A DNA stretch of 64,000 bases. Origin: Clavelina lepadiformis (lineage: Eukaryota > Chordata > Ascidiacea > Aplousobranchia > Clavelinidae). Under the pieces are notes generated by a model. The model saw only the letters and a list, made by a program, of their open reading frames with translations. It was not told the origin of the DNA and did no database searches. How positions within the stretch are numbered: position 1 is the stretch's first letter; each line of letters starts with the position of its first letter. Both the position numbers and the translations under genes were made by a program. The stretch covers positions 22,754,001 to 22,818,000 of the forward strand of contig NC_135240.1 in NCBI RefSeq assembly GCF_947623445.1. Direction: 5' to 3'. This document shows, in pieces, positions 51,297 to 61,300 of this stretch.

Positions 51297-52321
51297 TGTG
51301 TTAACCTCCGCAATCCTATCGTTTAGCATAAGGTTGTAGCCCATTCCACCAAGAGTGGCCTACCCTATATCTATATGTGAAAAGGCATTAATTACACCCG
51401 TCTGACTGTACCAAGCAGCCATAACATATCTGAAAAGACTAAAAGACGCTCTATACAAAATTAACATTTTTATAACTTCATGCAGTGACTTTTAACAGGC
51501 TGGTGATGACCAGTGGTCTTTCAACAAAATGGTAACGCAAACACTTTGATATTGTAATTGTCTAATGATATGGCAGGCTAACGTTACGTTATGATAAAAA
51601 AAAGTAAAACAACTCATAGCCTAAAACGAAAGCCTTTCTGCTTTTTAGGTCCTGCTACTGGCTGTTCGGGTCCCGCGCACACTGAACACACAAACGGTAT
51701 ACCTACAGACAAGCTAACCAGGGCGTTACCTAAAGCAGAACAGAGTAGGCTGCAGACCTATGTAGCCTAGGCCCGACAGAAAGTTTCTCATCTTCAACAG
51801 TATTGAGAAAAGACATGAGATATTCTCAACAGATTTGATTTTTAGGAAACAATTTGAGCTCGGTGGCTTGTCGCCTACTAACGCCCACGGTTTCGTTTCT
51901 TCTAACTTTTACCACAGATGGCGACATTGAACACTGAAAGAGCACACAAAAGTTGGTTGCACCATAATTGAGTTGGGAAAATCGTTATTTGTTGGAAAAG
52001 TGGAGGCCGTAGGGACAGTTTCTGCTTCTAAATATCTAAATCATACCGATATAAAATTGTATTTATTTAAAATAAGCTTTATGCGTTAAGTAGTTGAATG
52101 TAAAATCCTCGTGTTTTTTAAAGTGGATAAGTTTTGTTTTGAATAAGTGGTTTATAAATTCATGGTTTATTTTTATAACATAAAATTATGAAAAATTTAA
52201 AAATTCGCTTTCAAAGCTGAATTTCTTCTACAGCGGCTGATCACCGAATAAACAACGTTGCAATAAAAGTTACGTTAGAAATAACAATAATGTTAGATTA
52301 AATATTATTATCATACTAAAT
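51297..52321. other. Unique non-coding stretch
   Basis: No open frame, repeat match within the window or RNA signature that I can support. Confidence 0.5.
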
Positions 52322-52915
52322 GCACAGTAAGCTTACAGGGTAGCCTAATATGTTTTTGGAGTAAAAAGTAACACCAAATTAGTTTATATTGGAAATAAAT
52401 TGGCCAGAAATTCAACCTATTTTACCTATAAGCTACATGCTTTAATTTCACTTTTGCTATAATTCTTCATGGGTTTTTAGGATTGGGAATTGTTTTCAGC
52501 GTAATGTTGGTGATATTGCACAGATTAAACTTGGTATGGTGAGGCTTACAAAAATCTTTTTTTTTTGTCAATATTTTATTCAGTCTTTATTGATTTAATT
52601 ATTTATATGTGTTTGCATGATTTAAGAGCATTTACATTTAAGAATAGTCAAAGATCAGACGTTCTATTTTCAAAAGAAAATAAACTCAAATCGCCCTAAT
52701 TCGAAATAGGCCGTCCCAAAATATTTGAATATGAATATATTAAATACGTTTCCGGTCACCTCCAACTCTAACTGCTGCATTACAATAAAGATTTAAATGA
52801 TTTTTAATTTTTATTTGAAACATCAGTGCATAAATATTGTTTAAAAATGGAATAAATTGATTTAAATTAGCGTTTACTGATTTACTTGATTACCTGTTCA
52901 AAAAATTGGTTGACG
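52322..52915 (+). repeat. Segment S, copy 2 (direct repeat after gene C)
   Basis: Counterpart of 36,535-37,127 with scattered single-base differences. It breaks off at TTGGTTGACG, where copy 1 continues with unrelated sequence and copy 2 meets a pogo-like end. Confidence 0.85.
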
Positions 52916-52923
52916 GGGGGAGG

Positions 52924-54057
52924 TGGGGCAAGATGGGACACAGGGCAGGACGGGACATGATGGATTTTTCCAGAAGTATTAGTTTTAGCACCCTCTATCC
53001 ATTTGGATGGTACAGGCTACCACAATTCTTAGTGACTTGCAAAAAATTGAAAAGTTTTCGTGAAGCACGTGGTTTAGGCAGCTGCAGAAGTGTGTAGCGG
53101 CCTAGGTGGCATTTTTAATACTATTACATCATTTCTTGGAAAAGTGTTTTCTAGCTATTGATTGAAGTTTATGAACTTGTTTTTTGATAACACTTCAACT
53201 GTCGTTTGATATTTGGAAACCTACTCTAAATAACTTCATGTGAAAACTCCTTTTAGTACGTTCCCAGGTTGTTTCCAGCACCTGTGCTGATCTTTATTGC
53301 TTTATTTATCTTTATTGCAAATGCCCGCTTCTTAACTTTACACTGATTGTATTTATCTATACGTCAGCTTGAACTACATGTAACTCCCTTTGTTTTCCTC
53401 ACTGCACATGTTCTGAAGTGCTGCGCTTTTCTTGTCGAACATTTTCACTCCCATCGCTTCACGACTGATAAGCTCGCACTTCTAACAGCGAGCAGAGAGA
53501 CAGACACAGAGACAGACGGAGAGATACAGAGAGAGTCGTATGAGCTTACTACGCTGGTCATGATGTTTGCAACTCAATAGACATCTTATAAGCAGTGGTA
53601 TTACTATGTTTTTGATTATGCGTAATATTGAGAAAGTGTACAGCACCTACAATAAAAACATTTTCTTGTAAACTATACCTGTTGTAATATTAATAGCTTT
53701 CGGCAGATAAGAGGTTAGAGTTTTCTAACCGCACGCAACAATAGAGTCAGATAATTAATTCAACAGGTAAATTAAGTTAATATAACATAAGTTAAGACAG
53801 ATAAGCTCTGCATCTGCATTAATAAACTCTGCAAGTGTTTGGAAGCCACTTGTTATAAGAAGTCTTCTTAAAACTCTCGTATTTTAGCTAGATTTGACAA
53901 AACTTGGGAAAATGAAATGTGTTTTAGAGATGCAGTAAGACAAGTAATTTTAAGAGGTAGATAGCTTTTCAGATCTGAGTTACATATAATGAGCAAACAA
54001 AAAAATTCAAAATGTTGGTCATTGGGGCAAAACGGGTCAAATGTCCCGTCCTGCCCC
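52924..54057. mobile_element. pogo-like element bounded by TGGGGCAAGATGGGACA ends
   Basis: TGGGGCAAGATGGGACA at 52,924-52,940 faces TGTCCCGTCCTGCCCCA at 54,041-54,057 (15 of 17 match after reverse complement). Such GGGGCA.GA.GGGACA ends are typical of pogo/Tigger-like elements. The inside includes the second 650-bp repeat (53,093-53,815) and a GA-rich microsatellite, and no transposase. A third identical 17-mer lies at 56,019-56,035. Confidence 0.6.
53093..53815 (+). repeat. 650-bp repeat of unknown family, copy 2
   Basis: Partner of 50,657-51,296. It is longer because of a GAGACAGACA-type microsatellite near 53,493-53,535 and an extra block near 53,280-53,345. It sits inside the pogo-bounded segment. 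Confidence 0.7.
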
Positions 54058-54217
54058 ATTGAAATTATTGATAATCTTTGTTTAATATCTAATGATATAT
54101 TAGCCTAAATTGTCGTCTAGGCTACTGCAATGTGATGCAAATGTGAAGTTAACTAGTCTAATAATGTAAACAGCCAATATTCTAATTTTGGCTGACTGTT
54201 TTGGTGTTGTTAAGTAC

Positions 54218-54252
54218 CTGACTTGACTTGACCTGACCTGACCTGACCTGAC
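54218..54252 (+). repeat. (CCTGA)n microsatellite
   Basis: ACTTGACTTGACCTGACCTG and further CCTGA units lie directly before the first recognisable transposase codons. The transposase N-terminus is missing from this point on. Confidence 0.8.
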
Positions 54253-54262
54253 ATCCTGACTT

Positions 54263-55717
54263 GAGTCTGCGACAACCAGAGCCAACAAGCCTGTCAAGAG
54301 AAACGGGCTTTAACCGTGCACAAGTTGGTCGCTTTTTTTATTTGCTCAAGGCCACTTATGAAAAAGAAGCAATAACTGCTGAAAATGTGTACAACGTGGA
54401 TGAAACTGGAATTACCTGTGTCCAAAAGCCAGAAAAAATAATTGCAAAAAAGGGGATGAAGCAAGTGGGTAGGATTACAAGTGCTGAACGGGGAAAAACT
54501 GTAACTGCAGTTTGTGCAATGTGCGCCATTGGGAATTATGTCCCCCCTATTTTCATTTTTCCTCGAAAACGGATGGCCATGGGTCTAATGCAGGATGCCC
54601 ACCAGGTTCTTGTGGATTTGCCTCACCATCTGGCTGGATAGATTCCGACATATTTTTGGAGTGGTTGAAACACTTCAAAAAATATGCAAATCCCTCCATT
54701 GATAAAAAAGTTCTTTTAATCCTGGACAATCATGCGAGCCATTTGACCCTGCCTGTGATTGAGTTTGCTCGTCAGAATGGAATCATAATGTTGTCAATTC
54801 CTCCTCACACATCTCACCGCTTGTAACCCCTGGATAGGACATTTTTTGGGCCTTTGAAGACTTATTACAATCAGGCTATCGACCACTGGATGGTAACCAA
54901 TTATGGTAAACGTGTTCAAAGTTCTCAAGTCTGTGGATTTTTTTGCACTGCATATTCCATAGCGGCTACAGTTCAGAAAGCTGTGAATAAATTCAAGTCG
55001 ACAGGTATAATGCCCTTCAACCCGGACATTTTTGACGAAACAGACTTTGCTTTATCGATGGTGACTGAGATCCATGCTGTTGATTCACTGGAATTGGAAG
55101 CTGATGGTGCAACCACCAGCTCTCTGGCTGAAGTATAAAGGGTTACGATCATTCAGCTGTGTAATAACACTATCACTAGCTCTCAGACTGCTGCTGAAAG
55201 AGAAGGGGTTGCGGGTATGCAGCAGAGTGGTGACTCTGCTCCCAGCGATCAGGCTGAAGGGGTTGGGGGTATTCTGCTTAGTGATGGCCCTACCACCAGT
55301 GCTCAGATTGCAGTTCAATCGGAAGTGCAGCTGACTGATGGCCCTTCCAGCAGGGTACATGTGATGGACATCTCTCCACTCCCTCATGCTAAACTGCCCG
55401 CCCGGAAGAGGAAAGCCATGAAGTCGCAGGTGCTGACCAGTTCACCTTTCAAGAAAATTTTACTTTCAAAGAGCAAAGCTCCTTCCTCAAGCAAACCTAT
55501 CCATAAAAGGAACAAGAAGCAATTGCAATTTTCGGGAAGCTATGAATGTCTGATTTGCAGTGAATTGTATACACATCCACCGAAAGAAGACTGGATCCAG
55601 TGTTCTTTGTGCAAAAAGTGGTGTCTTGAAAACTGCTCTGCTTATCCTGGACATGGCAATTTTGTGTGTGACTTTTGCGCAAAAAGTAGCCTATCATTCT
55701 GCCTCATTGTTAGCTAA
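54263..55717 (+). pseudogene. pogo-type (Tigger-like) transposase with PHD-like tail, broken
   Basis: The frame opens LRQPEPTSLSRETGFNRAQ, which in the family follows the DNA-binding HTH/CENP-B region; that N-terminus is absent. The DDE core is clear: FNVDETG-type YNVDETG (first D), LLILDNHASH (second D), then PLDRTFFGPLKTYYNQA (third D). A one-base shift near 54,596, a TAA just before PLDRT (about 54,823) and a TAA at 55,136 break it. After the core, the same frame continues through a Ser/Pro/Lys-rich linker to a cysteine cluster, CLICSEL...WIQCSLCKKWC...FVCDFC (55,545-55,680), resembling the PHD-like tail of many long pogo transposases. It ends at 55,717. No working protein is possible. Confidence 0.88.
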
Positions 55718-56593
55718 TGTTATTCGCCTGCAATTCGTGTGCTGCAAATAGAGACAAATCGTTTTTTGATATGACAAGATATTGCCAGTGCTGTATATAT
55801 TAGTTATTACAATTGATTACTTGTTTATTGTTTTCACGCAATGCTTCAGTGGCAGGCATAAATTAGAGTCAGATAATATGAAATATTCCTGAATATTAAG
55901 CACACAAACAATAGAAAATGGCTTCATTATCAGCATACTGTGCTTCAGTTGTGGTTATAGAATTCCTAACTTTACAAAGTACGTGCATAATTAATGCTCA
56001 AATTGAGTTTGGTAATAATGGGGCAAGATGGGACAATTTAATTTTATTTTAGTTTTTTAATTACGGCGGCATGTGATTTTGGCCGAGTGTAATATTATGC
56101 TTGTTGGTAGTGGAGCACCTAAGGTATATTATGGTGCCAAAGTTAGCAATATTGATAAAAGGGAATTCTTTAAAATACTGATTAAAGTCCCTCCATCACA
56201 AAAGTCAGCAACATATTTGCCGACTCGTCGTTATTTGTTTCTGCCAGAGGCCAAAGTTAACAAAGGCGACCAGCCTCGTCCATTTTACCCCACCAAAACG
56301 CTTCGCACTGACCACAGTTTTGGCTGGCAGGGAACTAGTCACTACTGGCGGCCTAATTAATTAAACTGCCCTGGTTTATTATCGCACTGAGAATTAAAGC
56401 AAAATATTCTTCATCAGCACAAAGCTTTTGTCATGGCACCAGCTATTCCCTTAGCTTGTAAATTGATAACAACGAGCTTGGTTTCAGGCTTAAATAATTT
56501 CATTCGTAAACCAGATACACAATTATAACTACTTTTTAGTGCTTGGCGTGGTCCCAAAATCTAAGCTGTAACACGGAAAGGTTCTTTGCTTAA
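55718..56593. other. Non-coding stretch with a solo pogo-like end
   Basis: TGGGGCAAGATGGGACA at 56,019-56,035 repeats the 17-mer at 52,924 in the same orientation. From about 56,190 the sequence matches the spacer before copy B (37,510-37,930), so the D-side arm of the second inverted pair begins here. Nothing coding. Confidence 0.6.
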
Positions 56594-56608
56594 TATAGGC
56601 CTATATCA

Positions 56609-57780
56609 TCATCTTCCATTCGCCTGTTGTTCAGGCCTGGTCTTCATCCCGAAACAAATTCAGGGTCGACCAGTTGTCTGCAGCGACGCCTCCACTTTCC
56701 TCTGTCGATGGCATCCTCGATATTCAAACCTTTCCTTTTCATATCATTCTTCACCGTCTCTTCCCATGTTTTCTTTGGTCTTCCCCTTTTCACCTTTCCT
56801 TCAATCATCTTATGTTGTACTCTTCTTATTAAGCTCTCCTCATTCATTCGCTCAACGTGCCCCAACCATCTCAGACGATGTCCTCTCAGATGTTCTTCAA
56901 TATCTTCCACACATGTCCACCTTCTTATCACATCATTGGTAATCCCATCTCTTAGTGTCTTACCACACATCATTCGAATCATCCTCATTTCTGTCGTCTG
57001 CATTCGCTTGATATCAGCCTTCTTCATCGCCCAGCATTCAGCTCCATAGCACATCACACTTCTTACACATGCTTTATACAGCCTTCCTTTCAGGTTGGTA
57101 GAGAGTAGTCTGCCACAGAGTGTACCAGACAATTCCTTAAACTTTTTCCAACTAGCGCGTATTCTTGCCGTCACTGCCCTGCCAGTACTGTCATTTTCCC
57201 CAATCATATCCCCCAAATAACGAAACTCCTTAACAAGCTCGATCTCATCACTTCCCAATTTCACATATTTCTCCTCTTCTTCATCACTAATACAACCTTT
57301 ACATCTGCGACATTCGTAATTCATTCCATTCGTCAGCCTTCCATTGATACCTGAACATCTCTTATGCACCCAATACTTGCACTTTCTGCATTGAATGGAA
57401 TTTCTCCCTACTCTCTTCCCACAAATTGCGCATGGATCAACAGTACTGACTACTCCATTCGGCGATTTTCTACCAATTCTCATCGCTTTGGTTTTATTGA
57501 TGTTCACCTTCAAACCTTTGCTTTCCAGTGCGCTTTTCCATCTAACAAACTTCTCCTCCACCTCTTTCCAGCTATCTCCTACGAGAACTAAATCGTCAGC
57601 ATACAAGAACTCTTCCATTGTTGTTTCCAAATCATGTGTCAGAGCAACCATAACAATTGCGAAAAGCAATGGGCTCAGCACTGAACCCTGGTGGACCCCC
57701 ACTTCTACCTTAAACCATTCTGACATTTCGCCTTCGAGATTCACAGATGTCTCAGCTTCCTTATACATCTCCATCACAAT
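56609..57780 (-). mobile_element. 5'-truncated non-LTR retrotransposon (LINE)
   Basis: It lies between two copies of TATAGGCCTATATCA (56,594-56,608 and 57,781-57,795), a 15-bp target duplication. The site is single beside copy B (ATATAGGCCTATAACACAA near 37,909). On the minus strand the element ends in GATGATGA, a short tandem tail typical of LINEs that prime on simple repeats. Only the 3' part of the reverse transcriptase ORF is present, so it was truncated at the 5' end on insertion. Confidence 0.9.
56644..57777 (-). CDS. LINE reverse transcriptase, C-terminal part, with zinc finger
   Basis: An open frame of 377 codons without stops begins inside the RT domain. It has GVHQGSVLSPLLFAIVM, then FLYADDLVLVGDS with the catalytic YADD, then NINKTKAM. 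A cysteine cluster CAICGKRVGRNSIQC..C..WVHKRC...CRRC (about residues 116-160) resembles a PHD/RING-like finger placed between the RT palm and the thumb region. The tail has the usual EFRYLGDMI, YGAECWAM and GHRLRWLGHVERM (LINE C-terminal motif), ending near FVSG. Upstream endonuclease and fingers are missing. The open frame suggests a fairly recent insertion. Clade is uncertain; the finger plus WLGHVER pattern is common in jockey/I/RTE-X-like elements of marine animals. Confidence 0.9.
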   Translation of the reverse strand: MMEMYKEAETSVNLEGEMSEWFKVEVGVHQGSVLSPLLFAIVMVALTHDLETTMEEFLYADDLVLVGDSWKEVEEKFVRWKSALESKGLKVNINKTKAMRIGRKSPNGVVSTVDPCAICGKRVGRNSIQCRKCKYWVHKRCSGINGRLTNGMNYECRRCKGCISDEEEEKYVKLGSDEIELVKEFRYLGDMIGENDSTGRAVTARIRASWKKFKELSGTLCGRLLSTNLKGRLYKACVRSVMCYGAECWAMKKADIKRMQTTEMRMIRMMCGKTLRDGITNDVIRRWTCVEDIEEHLRGHRLRWLGHVERMNEESLIRRVQHKMIEGKVKRGRPKKTWEETVKNDMKRKGLNIEDAIDRGKWRRRCRQLVDPEFVSG

Positions 57781-57795
57781 TATAGGCCTATATCA

Positions 57796-58307
57796 CAATT
57801 GGGATTCAATTTATGATATAAGTAGCACTTTAATAAATAAAAATGCAATTGATATAACTTTGAAAAGATGTAACGAAAATTCTCTCGTTCATGAAGCCAG
57901 GCTAAATTTCACGTTTACGGCCAACCGCAACACCAGTAACTTATATACTGTGAAGCGTCGTCACGCTAATAAAAAAATACCGATGGTCTTTGAAAAGTCA
58001 CATTTATAATTAGTCGCAGCCATAGACCAACTAACCTACCTAAGAAAACATCGCACAACTTTTATATTTAACAAGGGTGCCCAGCCATGTGATCAAAATA
58101 AATGAGAATAAAACCGCTACAAACGCAAACACGAAGATGAGCAATCGCACAATACTTGACGAGTTCGTCACGATGTTCTGGGCCATTAACAATGTTTAAG
58201 CAGTTCGCTCTTTTTCTACAAATAGAAATTGGACACAACATGAAGTTTTCAATATTACGAAAACATCTTGAAAAAATACAAGTTAATTTCAAACAAAAGA
58301 ATTTTCG
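57796..58307 (-). other. 3' flank of gene D
   Basis: Reverse-complement match to 35,771-36,320 beside gene A and direct match to about 37,925-38,460 beside copy B, including AACAAGGGTGCCCAGCCATG. Conserved but non-coding; probably includes the 3' UTR. Confidence 0.65.
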
Positions 58308-61300
58308 TTATTTGGGTTTTGGTTTAACCAATATTTTTGTATGAGTCGGATATTCAACAACGCTCGTAATTGTCGATTGTAAAGAGTTTAATCCATCCTT
58401 AGACTGTCGTTTGTTCCAGCTGTTGAGCAATGCTCCTCTTTCATTGTTTTTAGGATTTTTTTTGTCGTTTTCGTGACGAATCATTTTGAATCTGAAGTAT
58501 ATCAACAAAATAATTAGAATATCATTAATCTTTTAGAATTACAATAAGCATGGTCATCTACATTTATTTACCGTATATAGTCGTCTGGAGGTCTGTATAT
58601 CGAAAAGCGACCTATCCAAATAATTCTTGCGTTTATGTCGTCATCTTCAGCGCCCCAGCCCTATTTTCAAAGCATTGAATCAGAAAACGACTAGTCTATA
58701 ACTTATACCCCTTAATTAACCTAGATTTTAATCGGGTTTGTTATGCAATAAATAGTGAAAATTCATACGATATACAGAGGTGGCCAAAATTTTAAGACCA
58801 AACCGCGAATTTCGAGAAAAACAATTCTCCGTCCTATTTCTTGCCTAAACTATCTATAAGACAAAGTAATGAGCATTTATATTGTATTTTGCATCAAAAT
58901 CTCAAATTTTTAATATTTGGTGTATCCTCTTTTCGCTTTCATGACGGCCTTGATTCGTCTGGGCATACTTTCGATTAAATTTTTGCAAAGTTCTTCAGGA
59001 ATTTCACGAATCCAGACTAATTTGATTGCTTCAATTAGGGAAAGAATACTCGAGGGATGTTTTTCAGCAACTTTATTCTTGAAAAAAATCCAAAAGCTTT
59101 CGATAGGGTTAAGATCGGGACTGTTCCCCGGTCACTGCAGAAGAGTAATTTCCTTAGGCCTAAAAAACTCTTTTACTATCTTTGAACGATGGCATGGGGC
59201 TACGTCTTGCATAAAAATCGTGCACTCGTGCACCATCATGTGCAGTTGTAGCTTCTCCTTCTTAAGTCCAAGTATTTCTGGCCGTTCATCGTGGTTCCTG
59301 TTTTTAGAAAAAAGAGTCCGGCTGTACCTTTGGTCGAAATGGCTCCCAATATCATCACACTCGGTGGATGTTTCATCGTTTGCCGGGTATACTTTTCATC
59401 AAATCGTGTTCCTGTGGGTCGACTGACATTTTTTTTCTTGCACCAAACTCTTGAACACTTGATTCGTCCGAAAATAAAACTTTAGACCATTGGGCAGAAG
59501 TCCAGTCTTTGAGCTGGAATGCAAACAGGAGGAGGCTCTTCTTCATCGCTGGTGTAAGCCTCGGTTTTCTTGCTGGTTTTTGTGATTTCAGACCAAATTC
59601 TACAACTAAACGGCGGCTAACAGTCCTCCTGCTGACTGGAATACCGGCTTCATTCAAATTGGCCCTGATTTCTTTGTCTGAAGTCTGAACATGTTGGAGA
59701 TTTCACCACTTGCGTTTTCATGAAGATGTCAGCTCTAGGAGTTGTTTCCCGGGGACGACCACTGCGTTTTGCATCAGTATAAGTTCCTGAGTTCTTAAAT
59801 TTCACAATTGCCTGATGCACAGCAGTTTTACTAGAGCCAAGCCGCTCACCAATTTGACGTTCTGTGTAGCCTTTCCTGTGGAGAACAACAATTTGACATC
59901 GCTGAACCTCCGAAAGAGAGCACAATTTACCCATTTTAGGCAGATAAATAATACAGAAAAGTAATCTTTACTGGCTAATGTTCAATTGATATTTGCTAAA
60001 TAATGAATGATTACATCAGATTTCGACCCAGAATAAAGATGATGCAACTGAAACAATATCTGATGTACTATTATGACGTAATAAGAAAAAACGTTATAAA
60101 TCAATTCTGGTCTTAAACTTTTGGCCACGACTGTACTATTTGGAGGCGAACATTCGGCTTAAAGAGAAAGTATTGTATGCATATTAACGATTGATGAGTG
60201 ATGACGCTTCTTCATTTTTTATTTTGCTCTTAGGCCAAACATACATACGTAATAAGCGTTGGAAAATCCATTAAGTTTTTGAAACTGTTCGTTTGTCATT
60301 CCGATCACTCCACCCACTGTCATCCCACAACAAAATCGATAGTTAAATTTGTCAATGCGGTGCGACAAATGCAGCACTTCAGTTCCACCTATTTGGCAAC
60401 AAAAACACACATTTTAATGCTTTCCATGTGTAAGAAGCAGCACGTACTCGTGAAATTTCGCACCAAAATGTCAGATTATCCATAAAGATGGCATATTGCA
60501 AATACTGTTGTCTGATATAGATTATTTTATAGCGTAGGCTATAAAAGTCTGTATATGTACTAGCAAACCAAAAATTAGTTGAGGACAGAAGAGGAATTTA
60601 CGGGATTTCGTTTGAAATGCTGCATCCCTTCAGGTTCATTGCAATTCAATATATACAACTCCTCCACCATTGGTTCTCTTCGCTTAATCACATTTCAAAT
60701 ACAATAATACCGTACGTGATAATTTATGGTGTTCTATAAAATTATAGCTCATCATATTCCAACAACTACTTTCGCTACTTTCGGAAATACCAGATTAAAA
60801 TGCGATGTCTGTTGGTGCCATGGCAAGTAGGGAACCATTGCATGTATATATATATTGTAGTTCAATTGAATACCTTCTCTCATTAAAAGAAGTTTATAAA
60901 AGCAGTTTGCACTTCTTACCAAGGCCGGATTTAGGGGAAGGGCCTCATGAGCCCCCCACCAATTTTTCAGCCAGGTACATTGTGTCACAAATAACCAAAA
61001 CTATACTGTTTTGCCTTAATTTGACATGTATTTACCCAGCATTTTTTGCATTGCGTGGTTATTTTGTTTCAATAGTTTTAAACAGGACTGGAAAATGTTA
61101 TTTTTTTAAAACTAAAACTTATTAAAAGCCGACTACTCGCGTCGATGACTCAAAAAGGACTCGCTAAGACGACGTATTAATGGAGGGGGCAATAATTACA
61201 ACAAACTGCAGTTGTGATTTGAAGATTGGCTCAAACCCAACCCACAAAAATCTATAGCCTAGCCCATCTAAATTCTGAGCCCAGCCCATTTCAACTTGTA

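Noticed and set aside
56586-58009. Plus-strand open frames up to 204 codons
   Set aside because: Antisense shadows of the LINE reverse transcriptase frame.
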